Positions 1-6,204 of a DNA stretch of 11,500 nt are shown piece by piece. The stretch is from Thiohalobacter sp. (lineage in GTDB: Bacteria; Pseudomonadota; Gammaproteobacteria; DSM-19610). The notes under the pieces are model-generated. The model was not told the DNA's origin. It ran no database searches and saw nothing but the letters and a program-made list of their open reading frames with translations. Both the position numbers and the translations under genes were made by a program. Where the stretch lies: assembly GCA_027080445.1 (NCBI GenBank), contig JALWRY010000438.1, forward strand, positions 1 through 11,500, read 5' to 3'. Position 1 is the stretch's first letter; the number at the start of each line of letters is the position of its first letter.

Positions 1-1346
1 CCAGTGACTGCACAACCGGGATTGAACGCGGATGCCGCAATCAACAGGGTTTCCACGTCACAGGCTGTACCATCCGGACCGGGACCACCGATGTTATTAC
101 AGGCAACAGCCGACATGCGGTTGGGACGGATACCGGCGATAACATTGACACCCGGGTCCAGACCGATGGTGCGGCTCGGGAAGCTGTCGCCGTAATCGAC
201 AACATCGACCCTCTGGCGGAACACACTCGGGTTACAACCCCCCGGTCCGACTTCTCCCTCGAGGCAATCGCGTGAACGGGCACGGTCAGTCACGTAAATG
301 GTGCCGTCTTCATCCAGGCCCCAGGCACGCAGTGAATCACGACGTGATGGATCGTCAGCCGGCTTGCCCGGACGCAGGTCTATCCAGCGTGTCACAATGG
401 CACGGTTCTTCGGTTTGTTGAGCTTGAAGACGTCATCGTTGTCGGCATCATCCATGTCGTGGCCGTCTTTTTTCGTGGTGCCCTTGTTACAGCCAATACC
501 ACAACTGGTATCTTCAACACCGGCCTTCCAGTCAACGATAGCAATAGCAGCGCCGTGGAACATGCTGAGTCCCATGCCTTCTTCACTGAAGGCGATACCG
601 GCTGCACAACCCCAGCGCGGATCCTTGTCAGCCGGCTGGCTGTACTCATCAATAACCTGCATGGTTTCCTGGTCGATCACCAGTATGCGGCTGTTGGCGG
701 CACGCGCGGGTGTGGAATAGACCGGCGGAAAGAACAGGTTGGAGGCATTGCCACTGGGGTGTGTATTACCCAGCGGGCTGACCGAATCAGAGTTCTGCGC
801 ATTGAAGAAGTTGGCATCACAGATCGCCTGTACGATATTGCCGTTCGGCATCATCTGTGTACCCAGTGGACGCGGCAAACTGCCCCGACCGGCAGGCCCC
901 GTGGGATTACCCAGCAAGGGACGATAGGAAACAGTCTTGATCGGCACGCCGTTTCGGTGGAACTGAGTCAGCGCCTGCTGGGCGGCACTGGTAATAAAGG
1001 CGTGACCATTCACACCACCGGACAACACGCCGGTCGGCTTGAACGGGCCGGGACATTCCAGATTGCCACTGCCGTTTTCACACACCGGGCCATTCGGGTC
1101 TGTCGAAGGGCCAAACGGGTTCGCCACCGTAATACCGCGTGCTCCCGTGACGATATTCACTTCAAGCACCTGGCCGGGACCGGGGGCCGCGGCAAAACCC
1201 GCGTTCATGGCGTCTGCCATCATGAAATTGGCCTCCAGACAGGCTGGCTGGCCTACCTCGTTAAGTCCATGTGCGCCGGCGCCGCCTGCAAACATGGCGA
1301 GCCCCAGCCCGTAGGCAAGGCTCGTAAGTGGTTTCGTTATTTTCAT
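1..1346 (-). CDS. Exported cysteine-rich protein, family not recognised (3' end outside window)
   Basis: This reading frame is open for 448 codons from an ATG at 1346-1344 to the left edge, so its C-terminus is missing. AGGAG at 1360-1356 lies 9 nt before the ATG and fixes the start. The first 25 residues form a signal peptide: basic start MKITK, a hydrophobic stretch, and a cleavage site GAGA before HGLNE. The mature protein would begin with histidine. It is rich in Gly, Pro, Asn and Asp, and has about a dozen scattered cysteines but no CXXCH haem motif. Segments such as RILVIDQETMQVID (near residue 230) and GLDEDGTIYVTDRAR (near residue 345) look like strands of a beta-propeller or NHL-type protein, and DMDDADNDD (near residue 300) could bind calcium. 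The cysteines suggest disulfide bonding after export. I infer a periplasmic or cell-surface protein. It is divergent from the sigma/anti-sigma pair and could be its target. Function unknown. Confidence 0.85.
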   Translation of the reverse strand, partial: MKITKPLTSLAYGLGLAMFAGGAGAHGLNEVGQPACLEANFMMADAMNAGFAAAPGPGQVLEVNIVTGARGITVANPFGPSTDPNGPVCENGSGNLECPGPFKPTGVLSGGVNGHAFITSAAQQALTQFHRNGVPIKTVSYRPLLGNPTGPAGRGSLPRPLGTQMMPNGNIVQAICDANFFNAQNSDSVSPLGNTHPSGNASNLFFPPVYSTPARAANSRILVIDQETMQVIDEYSQPADKDPRWGCAAGIAFSEEGMGLSMFHGAAIAIVDWKAGVEDTSCGIGCNKGTTKKDGHDMDDADNDDVFKLNKPKNRAIVTRWIDLRPGKPADDPSRRDSLRAWGLDEDGTIYVTDRARSRDCLEGEVGPGGCNPSVFRQRVDVVDYGDSFPSRTIGLDPGVNVIAGIRPNRMSAVACNNIGGPGPDGTACDVETLLIAASAFNPGCAVT

Positions 1347-1361
1347 CGTAATCAGCTCCTC

Positions 1362-1378
1362 ACTAAAAGATTTTTAGT
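1362..1378. repeat. Short perfect inverted repeat in the leader of the exported-protein gene
   Basis: Seven-base arms ACTAAAA and TTTTAGT flank a 3-nt centre. The element ends 2 nt before the Shine-Dalgarno sequence (1356-1360) of the minus-strand gene. It could be an operator or a small leader hairpin. It is AT-rich in a GC-rich surrounding. Function is inference only. Confidence 0.45.
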
Positions 1379-1449
1379 CAACGATACTGCTTGCTATTCA
1401 CAGGTGGCGGGACAGGGTCGGGCCGCTCCTGAGGGTAATGAGATACCGG

Positions 1450-1502
1450 GCGGCCGATTTATTCAGATTAACTTTGTGACAGGCAGTACTGAATCGGGCC
1501 GG
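1450..1502. promoter_or_regulatory. Divergent intergenic region with an imperfect dyad
   Basis: The gap between the two divergent genes (1347-1547) must hold the promoters for both. I see no convincing -35/-10 pair on either strand. An imperfect dyad is visible: ATTCAG at 1461-1466 and CTGAAT at 1489-1494, with outer flanks CGGCCGAT and ATCGGGCCG that pair apart from a small bulge. It could be an operator, or a hairpin in the sigma-factor leader. Low confidence. Confidence 0.25.
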
Positions 1503-1547
1503 TAAAACAGAATTGAATAAACCCGGCGACTGGTGCATCTACCGACT

Positions 1548-2099
1548 ATGGAAATCATCGACCGATTGCTGGACGCGCGTTGCCTGCGCCGGAAGATTGC
1601 CGGTAACCGTGACCGTTTGTACAAGGTTGCGCTTGCCTGGTCCGGTGAGCCGAATGTCGCCGATGACCTGGTACAGGAAACCCTGATGCTTGCACTTCAG
1701 CGTGTTCAGCAATTACGTGAACAGGAGCGACTGGATGCCTGGATGTATACGATTCTGAGTAATTGCTGGAAACAGTACCTGCGCCGGATGCGCCCGACAG
1801 TCAATATTGATGACATCGATATCAGCTGTGATGATGACGCCGAGATCGGCAGCAGCAAGCAGGAAATCGTCGACCACGTCCGGCGCGCAATCCTGCGCCT
1901 GCCCAACGGACAACGACAGGCGATCACCCTGGTTGACCTTGCCGGCTTCAGCTACGCTGAAGTTGCGGATATCCTGGATATTCCAATTGGCACAGTGATG
2001 AGCCGTTTGTACACTTCCAGGCAATCCCTGCAAAAGGTACTCTCGAACTTCCGTGCACCACAGACTGTCTCAACCGGATATCTACGGAGTGTGAGGTAA
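1548..2099 (+). CDS. ECF-type RNA polymerase sigma factor (sigma-70 family)
   Basis: An extracytoplasmic-function sigma factor of about 183 residues, normal for the family. Region 2 covers about residues 20-85: the motif DDLVQETLMLALQ is the core RNA polymerase-binding helix, followed by LDAWMYTILSNCWKQYLRR for -10 recognition. After an acidic linker (IDDIDISCDDDAE), region 4 at about 115-168 has the LP..QRQAITLVDLAGFSYAEVADIL helix-turn-helix for -35 recognition. There is no extra C-terminal domain. The start is uncertain: ATG at 1548 is preferred, but an in-frame GTG at 1533 would add five residues. Neither has a good Shine-Dalgarno sequence. The next gene, its membrane anti-sigma factor, begins 3 nt after the stop, so the two are co-transcribed and probably translationally coupled. 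It likely directs transcription when the membrane partner releases it. Its regulon is unknown; the divergent exported protein is the nearest candidate. Confidence 0.9.
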   Translation: MEIIDRLLDARCLRRKIAGNRDRLYKVALAWSGEPNVADDLVQETLMLALQRVQQLREQERLDAWMYTILSNCWKQYLRRMRPTVNIDDIDISCDDDAEIGSSKQEIVDHVRRAILRLPNGQRQAITLVDLAGFSYAEVADILDIPIGTVMSRLYTSRQSLQKVLSNFRAPQTVSTGYLRSVR

Positions 2100-2102
2100 A
2101 AA

Positions 2103-2804
2103 ATGGACTTTAAAACCGAACGCATCTTGCATGCCTACATTGATGACGAACTCGAACCGCAGGCAAAAAGCCGGCTGCTGATACAGCTGGAAAATGACCC
2201 GAACGTCCGTGCGCGCGCCTGCGAACTTCAGCGCACCAAGGAGTGGGTGAAATTCTCCTTCGAGGGAGAGTCCGCCAGCACGCGTACACTGCCGGGCTTG
2301 CAGTGGCGGCTCCGCCACACCTCACCCTTCTATATCGCTGCCTCCCTGGTGTTGCTCCTGATTGCTTTCGGCGCGGGCTGGTCCGGGCATTCATTGACAG
2401 AAAACACGAATCATTCCGCGCTGGCGGGAAGTACGGCCAATACGACAACACCGCACGTTATCCTGCACATCAGTGATTCGGATGAAGGCCGTTTTAACAA
2501 GGTCCTGGAGCGCACGGAAGAACTGCTTCGTCAATACGGGGATACCGGTGTGCAGGTCGAGGTTGTCGCCAATGCGGGTGGCCTGGACTTTATGCGCACA
2601 GCCTCCTCAAAACACATCGACAGCATAAAGCGCATGATTGCACAGCACCACAACGTACGCTTTATTGCCTGCTCCAGGGGCCTTGGCAAGTTACGGAAAC
2701 TCGGCATGGATGCAACTGTCATCCAGGGCGTGGATGCCCATGAACCGGCAGCGGACCACCTGATCGAGCGTCTTACCGAAGGCTGGACCTATATCCGCAT
2801 CTAG
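2103..2804 (+). CDS. Membrane anti-sigma factor fused to a periplasmic DsrE-like domain
   Basis: A 233-residue protein with three parts. Residues 1-55 resemble a cytoplasmic anti-sigma domain: RILHAYIDDELEP is the typical first helix, followed by a second helix. It has only Cys40, so the zinc motif HX3CX2C of ZAS domains is absent. Residues 76-93 (FYIAASLVLLLIAFGAGW) form one membrane helix. Residues 117-233 match the DsrE/DsrF-like family: VILHISDSDEGRFNKVLE, then VQVEVVANAGGLDFM, then VRFIACSRGL with the conserved cysteine (Cys190), and the ending EGWTYIRI. DsrE family members often carry reactive sulfur on this cysteine or act in sulfur relay. Topology should place the domain in the periplasm. 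GAGG at 2093-2096, 6 nt before the ATG, supports the start. I infer that it holds the upstream sigma factor and releases it on a signal, possibly sulfur or redox, sensed by the DsrE-like part. The domain match is strong; the signal is a guess. Confidence 0.85.
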   Translation: MDFKTERILHAYIDDELEPQAKSRLLIQLENDPNVRARACELQRTKEWVKFSFEGESASTRTLPGLQWRLRHTSPFYIAASLVLLLIAFGAGWSGHSLTENTNHSALAGSTANTTTPHVILHISDSDEGRFNKVLERTEELLRQYGDTGVQVEVVANAGGLDFMRTASSKHIDSIKRMIAQHHNVRFIACSRGLGKLRKLGMDATVIQGVDAHEPAADHLIERLTEGWTYIRI

Positions 2805-2806
2805 AA

Positions 2807-2829
2807 GCCGGCAGAAGGCAGCTGGCGGC
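2807..2829. terminator. Hairpin between convergent genes
   Basis: Arms GCCGGCAG (2807-2814) and CTGGCGGC (2822-2829) pair over 8 bp with one mismatch around a 7-nt loop. It starts 2 nt after the anti-sigma stop and ends 6 nt before the slipin stop on the other strand. There is no T-tract on either side, so it is at best a weak bidirectional terminator. Confidence 0.3.
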
Positions 2830-2835
2830 GCTGTA

Positions 2836-3591
2836 TCAGGACTTCCCTGTCCTGTTCAATAACGCTTCCACCAGGTCCATCGGCAGGGGAAAAACAATGG
2901 TATTGGTACGCTCCCCGGCAATTTCCGTCAATGTCTGCAGGTAACGCAGCTGCAGTGCCTGGGGCTGTCTGGAAAGTATCATTGCGGCTTCCAGCAGTTT
3001 CTGCGCCGCCTGCATTTCCCCCTCTGCGTGGATAACCTTGGCGCGCCGGGTACGTTCGGCCTCGGCCTGCTTGGCAATGGCGCGCACCATACTTTCATCC
3101 AGATCGACATGTTTGATCTCGACATTGCTGACCTTGATGCCCCAGGCATCCGTCTGCTGGTCGAGTGAACTCTGAATATCGGTATTGAGCCGTTCCCGCT
3201 CGGACAACATCTCATCCAGTTCGTGTTGTCCAAGCACGGAGCGCAAGGTCGTCTGGGCCAGCTGGCTGGTTGCCCCAAAAAAATCCTCAACCTGGATAAT
3301 GGCCCTCTCGGGATCGATAACGCGGAAATAGACCACCGCATTCACTTTCACCGAGACATTGTCACGGGAGATCACATCCTGGGTAGGAACATCCATCACA
3401 ATGGTGCGCAGGTCGACCTTGACCATTTGCTGGACAAGCGGAATCATGATAATGAGTCCGGGACCCTTGACTTGCCAGAAGCGTCCGAGAAAAAAGATAA
3501 CACCGCGTTGATATTCACGCAGGATTCGAATGGCGGCGGCCAGGAATAGCGCCACCAGCACCAGAACTGTGTACAGGGCATATGCTGTCAT
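2836..3591 (-). CDS. Slipin (stomatin-like SPFH/band 7 membrane protein)
   Basis: A 251-residue prokaryotic slipin, full length for the family. Residues 3-22 are an N-terminal membrane helix, followed by YQRGVIFFLGRF and KGPGLIIMIPLVQQM, the classic start of the band 7 domain. Other hallmarks are VDLRTIVMDVPTQDVISRDN, VNAVVYFRV and LRSVLGQHELDEML. The C-terminal part has an Ala/Glu-rich coiled coil (AKQAEAERTRRAK) and ends with a short hydrophobic segment containing TIVFPLPMD. Slipins form large oligomeric rings at the inner membrane and usually pair with NfeD proteases, one of which cuts the C-terminal tail of its slipin in an archaeal example. The ATG overlaps the nfeD stop (ATGA), and AGGAGG at 3604-3599 lies 7 nt before it, inside the end of nfeD. 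The pair is therefore translationally coupled. Cellular role: probably membrane microdomain or membrane quality control. Confidence 0.93.
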   Translation of the reverse strand: MTAYALYTVLVLVALFLAAAIRILREYQRGVIFFLGRFWQVKGPGLIIMIPLVQQMVKVDLRTIVMDVPTQDVISRDNVSVKVNAVVYFRVIDPERAIIQVEDFFGATSQLAQTTLRSVLGQHELDEMLSERERLNTDIQSSLDQQTDAWGIKVSNVEIKHVDLDESMVRAIAKQAEAERTRRAKVIHAEGEMQAAQKLLEAAMILSRQPQALQLRYLQTLTEIAGERTNTIVFPLPMDLVEALLNRTGKS

Positions 3592-4964
3592 GAGCCTTCC
3601 TCCTGTGTTGATGTTTCCAATGGCTCCACCTGCAGTGTCAGGCCGTCGACACCGGAAACCTTTACCTGCTGCCCCTTGTGCAATGGCACGCGACTGACCG
3701 CCTGCCAGCTCTCGCTGTGAATTGAAACCCTGCCCCGGTGATCGAAATCGGCAAGCACGGTAGCCACACCACCGACCAGCTCTTCCAGTCCACTCACCAC
3801 CGGTTGACGGCGCGCCCTGACGGCCATACCAATGACGACAATAAAAAGTAGTGCACTGAGAATTGCAAAGGTGGCAATAACGGAAATATCAATACCAAAA
3901 CCAGGCTCATCCGTGTCCATCAGAAAAACAGAACCCATCACAAACGCGATGAGACCGCCAATGCCGAGTACACCGAAACTGGGCTGAAACGCTTCGGCAA
4001 CCATCAATGCCACACCCAGCAGGATCAACCCCATACCGGTATAGTTGACCGGTAGCAGCTGAAAGGCATACAGCGCCAGCAGCAGGGAAATGGCGCCGGT
4101 GACACCGGGCGCAATCGTTCCGGGATTGGAGAACTCCAGTATCAGTCCATAGATCCCGACAAGCATCAGGATATACGCGATATTGGGATTGGTGATGACG
4201 TTGATAAAACGGCTGCGCCAGTCCGGAGCAAATTGCTCAATAAGCGAACCCATGGTACGCAAGGTACGTTTCTGTCCCAGTACTGTGACTTCACGACCAT
4301 CCACCTGTTTCATCAAATCGGCCATGCTGGTCGCCACTATGTCAATTACGCCCAGCTGCAGGGCTTCACCCGCCGGTATACTGGCGGCTTCACGTACCGC
4401 TTTTTCTGCCCAGTCCGGGTTACGCCCGCGCAATTCCGCCAGGCTGCGGAGGTAAGCCACAGCATCGTTGATCATTTTCTTCTTGCCGGCATCCGCAGGG
4501 GCTGTATCAGCCGGCTTGCCCGGCTCATCTTTTCCCTTGCTGGCGGGTTGTGGCGCAACGCCGATGCGGATCGGCGTGGCAGCTCCGACATTGGTTCCCG
4601 GCGCCATGGCGGCAATATGACTGGCATACAGGATGTAGGTCCCGGCACTGGCTGCCCGCGCGCCGCTCGGCGCCACGTAGCTCACGACCGGTACGGGGGA
4701 ACGGGTAATATGCTTGATGATGCCGCGCATGGCGGTGTCCAGGCCACCGGGGGTATCCATGCGAATCACGATCAGTTCAGCCTGCCGGCGGGCAGCCGTT
4801 TCGATCGCCCGACCGATATAGTCATCGGTCGCAGGACCAATGGCGCCTTCAATGGTCAACTGGATAACCGGGTTGTCAGCACTGAAGACAGATGCCACAT
4901 TCCACAGCAGACCCGCCGCAAGAAACAGCGGTATGGCCAGGAACATACGCTTCAGTCTCAACAT
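3588..4964 (-). CDS. nfeD: Long-form NfeD membrane protein with ClpP-like serine protease domain
   Basis: A 458-residue long-form NfeD. Residues 1-29 are a signal peptide or anchor ending in SVFSA. Residues 33-235 are a ClpP-like, signal-peptide-peptidase-A-related protease domain: MDTPGGLDTAM near 69-79, and SGARAASAGTYI with the probable catalytic Ser106. The partner lysine likely lies in KKKMIND (161-167), as expected for the Ser-Lys dyad of this family. A low-complexity Ala/Pro/Lys insert (about 137-160) lies before it. From about residue 250 come four to five membrane helices. The C-terminal 80 residues are an OB-fold (GLEELVGGVATVL, HKGQQVKVSGVDG). It should act in the inner membrane and cut hydrophobic tails of partners, the slipin encoded downstream with a 4-nt overlap being the obvious one. 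GGAG at 4976-4973 supports the start. The gene lies 59 nt downstream of amrS, so both may share a transcript. Confidence 0.93.
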   Translation of the reverse strand: MLRLKRMFLAIPLFLAAGLLWNVASVFSADNPVIQLTIEGAIGPATDDYIGRAIETAARRQAELIVIRMDTPGGLDTAMRGIIKHITRSPVPVVSYVAPSGARAASAGTYILYASHIAAMAPGTNVGAATPIRIGVAPQPASKGKDEPGKPADTAPADAGKKKMINDAVAYLRSLAELRGRNPDWAEKAVREAASIPAGEALQLGVIDIVATSMADLMKQVDGREVTVLGQKRTLRTMGSLIEQFAPDWRSRFINVITNPNIAYILMLVGIYGLILEFSNPGTIAPGVTGAISLLLALYAFQLLPVNYTGMGLILLGVALMVAEAFQPSFGVLGIGGLIAFVMGSVFLMDTDEPGFGIDISVIATFAILSALLFIVVIGMAVRARRQPVVSGLEELVGGVATVLADFDHRGRVSIHSESWQAVSRVPLHKGQQVKVSGVDGLTLQVEPLETSTQEEGS

Positions 4965-5023
4965 TTACCCGACTCCAGGTATGACTTGACCAAGCATAGT
5001 CCAGTCGGACACATTCTGACCTG

Positions 5024-6118
5024 TCATGCCGCAAAGTCATGTAACCTGATCGGCAGACGTTTTGCGCCCCAGTTGCCCGGGGTCGGTTCAAATACACCGG
5101 CACAGGGCGTTCCACAGGAGGCGCACTTCCCGTCAGCCGTCAGGTTCCAGTCAGACAGCACATACCAGTCACGGCCAATCAGCTTTTCACCGCACTGATG
5201 GCAGTAGGTGCTATCACCCGCCGCATTGTGCACATTCCCCGTGTAGGCGTAATGCACGCCGTTTTTCATGGCAATCTCGCGCGCGCGTACCAGGGTCTCT
5301 TTAGGCGTGGGCGGGACATCCATCATCTTCCAGTCAGGATGAAAGGCGGAAAAGTGCATGGGGACATCCGGGCCGAGTTTTTCCACGACCCAGCGGGTCA
5401 TTTCGTCGATTTCCCTGTCTGAATCATTCATGCCCGGTATCAGCAAGGTTGTCGTTTCCAGCCAGACATCCGTTTCGTGTTTGATGTATTCTAGGGTTTC
5501 CAGTATCGGCGCCAGGTGTGAACCGGTGATCTTGTGATAGAAATCTTCAGTAAATGCCTTCAGATCGACATTGGCTGCATCCATGTACCGGTAAAATTCC
5601 TTGCGCGGTTCAGGGCAGATATAACCGGCGGTGACCGCAACGGACTTGATACCCTTCTCATGGCAGGCTTTAGCCACATCAATGGCATATTCGTGAAAAA
5701 TCACCGGATCGTTATAGGTATAAGCCACGCTGCGGCAATCCAGTTGCTTCGCCGCACTGGCGATCAGTTCCGGTGAAGCCTCGTCGGCCAGGGTATGGAT
5801 TTCGCGCGACTTGCTGATATCCCAGTTCTGGCAAAACTTGCAGGCAAGGTTGCAACCCGCCGTCCCGAACGACAGCACCGGCGTGCCGGGCAGAAAATGA
5901 TTCAGCGGCTTCTTTTCAATCGGATCAATGCAATAGCCACTGGAGCGTCCGTAGGTGGTAAGGACAATTGTGTCGTCGATATTTTGACGGACAAAACACA
6001 GACCCCGCTGGCCGGCGTGCAGTTTGCAGAATCGCGGGCACAGGTCGCACTGCACCCGTCCATCTTCCAGTTTATGCCAGTACCGGGTGTCAACCGTATA
6101 ACGATCGCGTTCTGTCAT
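5024..6118 (-). CDS. amrS: AmrS-type radical SAM enzyme (AmmeMemoRadiSam system family)
   Basis: A 364-residue radical SAM protein matching the AmrS family throughout. An N-terminal cysteine cluster (CDLCPRFC at 24-31, then GLCFVRQN with Cys41) precedes the SAM-binding iron-sulfur motif CNLACKFCQNW (Cys89, Cys93, Cys96). Further family signatures are YCIDPIEKKPLNHFLPG, YTYNDPVIFHEYA, SVAVTAGYI, NVDLKAFTEDFY, LLIPGMND and MHFSAFHPDWKM. The C-terminal 50 residues have a zinc-ribbon-like pair, YCHQCGEKLIGR and CASCGTPC. AmrS proteins are usually encoded near or fused with Memo and AMMECR1 homologues. Neither is present in this window, and the substrate of the family is not established to my knowledge. 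The ATG at 6118 has only a weak GGGATGGA ribosome site, and that site lies within one arm of an inverted repeat. The gene sits 86 nt downstream of the cytochrome gene and 59 nt upstream of nfeD, all on one strand. Confidence 0.93.
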   Translation of the reverse strand: MTERDRYTVDTRYWHKLEDGRVQCDLCPRFCKLHAGQRGLCFVRQNIDDTIVLTTYGRSSGYCIDPIEKKPLNHFLPGTPVLSFGTAGCNLACKFCQNWDISKSREIHTLADEASPELIASAAKQLDCRSVAYTYNDPVIFHEYAIDVAKACHEKGIKSVAVTAGYICPEPRKEFYRYMDAANVDLKAFTEDFYHKITGSHLAPILETLEYIKHETDVWLETTTLLIPGMNDSDREIDEMTRWVVEKLGPDVPMHFSAFHPDWKMMDVPPTPKETLVRAREIAMKNGVHYAYTGNVHNAAGDSTYCHQCGEKLIGRDWYVLSDWNLTADGKCASCGTPCAGVFEPTPGNWGAKRLPIRLHDFAA

Positions 6119-6128
6119 GAGCGTCCAT

Positions 6129-6197
6129 CCCGCCAGTTGTCACGCTACAGATAACAGATTAGACCAAATCCGTCATTGACGCGTATCAACTGGCGGG
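6129..6197. repeat. 11-bp perfect inverted repeat in the cytochrome-amrS gap
   Basis: CCCGCCAGTTG at 6129-6139 is matched exactly by CAACTGGCGGG at 6187-6197. After a 2-nt internal mismatch on each side, ACGC (6142-6145) pairs with GCGT (6181-6184), leaving a 35-nt AT-richer loop. In the minus-strand transcript the second arm ends in GGCGGG, immediately before and overlapping the weak amrS ribosome site. The structure has no T-run, so it is not a standard terminator. It may be a processing or stability hairpin at the 3' end of the cytochrome message, a translational brake on amrS, or a small mobile repeat. I see no target duplication. Confidence 0.65.
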
Positions 6198-6204
6198 TGA
6201 CCCG

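Noticed and set aside
1..1346. Calling the exported protein a cytochrome or a copper enzyme
   Set aside because: It has no CXXCH motif, and a predicted N-terminal histidine alone is too weak to support a copper site.
459..1505. A 348-codon plus-strand open frame opposite the exported protein
   Set aside because: It is the exact codon-antisense of the minus-strand gene, which has a Shine-Dalgarno sequence and signal peptide. The plus product has no domain or signal and unusual composition.
1347..1547. A specific ECF-type promoter before the sigma gene
   Set aside because: No clear GGAAC-type -35 with a matching -10 could be found; naming one would be guesswork.
4233..5198. A 321-codon plus-strand open frame opposite nfeD and amrS
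   Set aside because: It crosses the boundary of two well-supported minus-strand genes and its product matches no family that I can see.
6129..6197. Miniature transposable element with 11-bp terminal repeats
   Set aside because: No target-site duplication flanks the arms and only one copy is in the window, so I keep it as an inverted repeat of unknown role.
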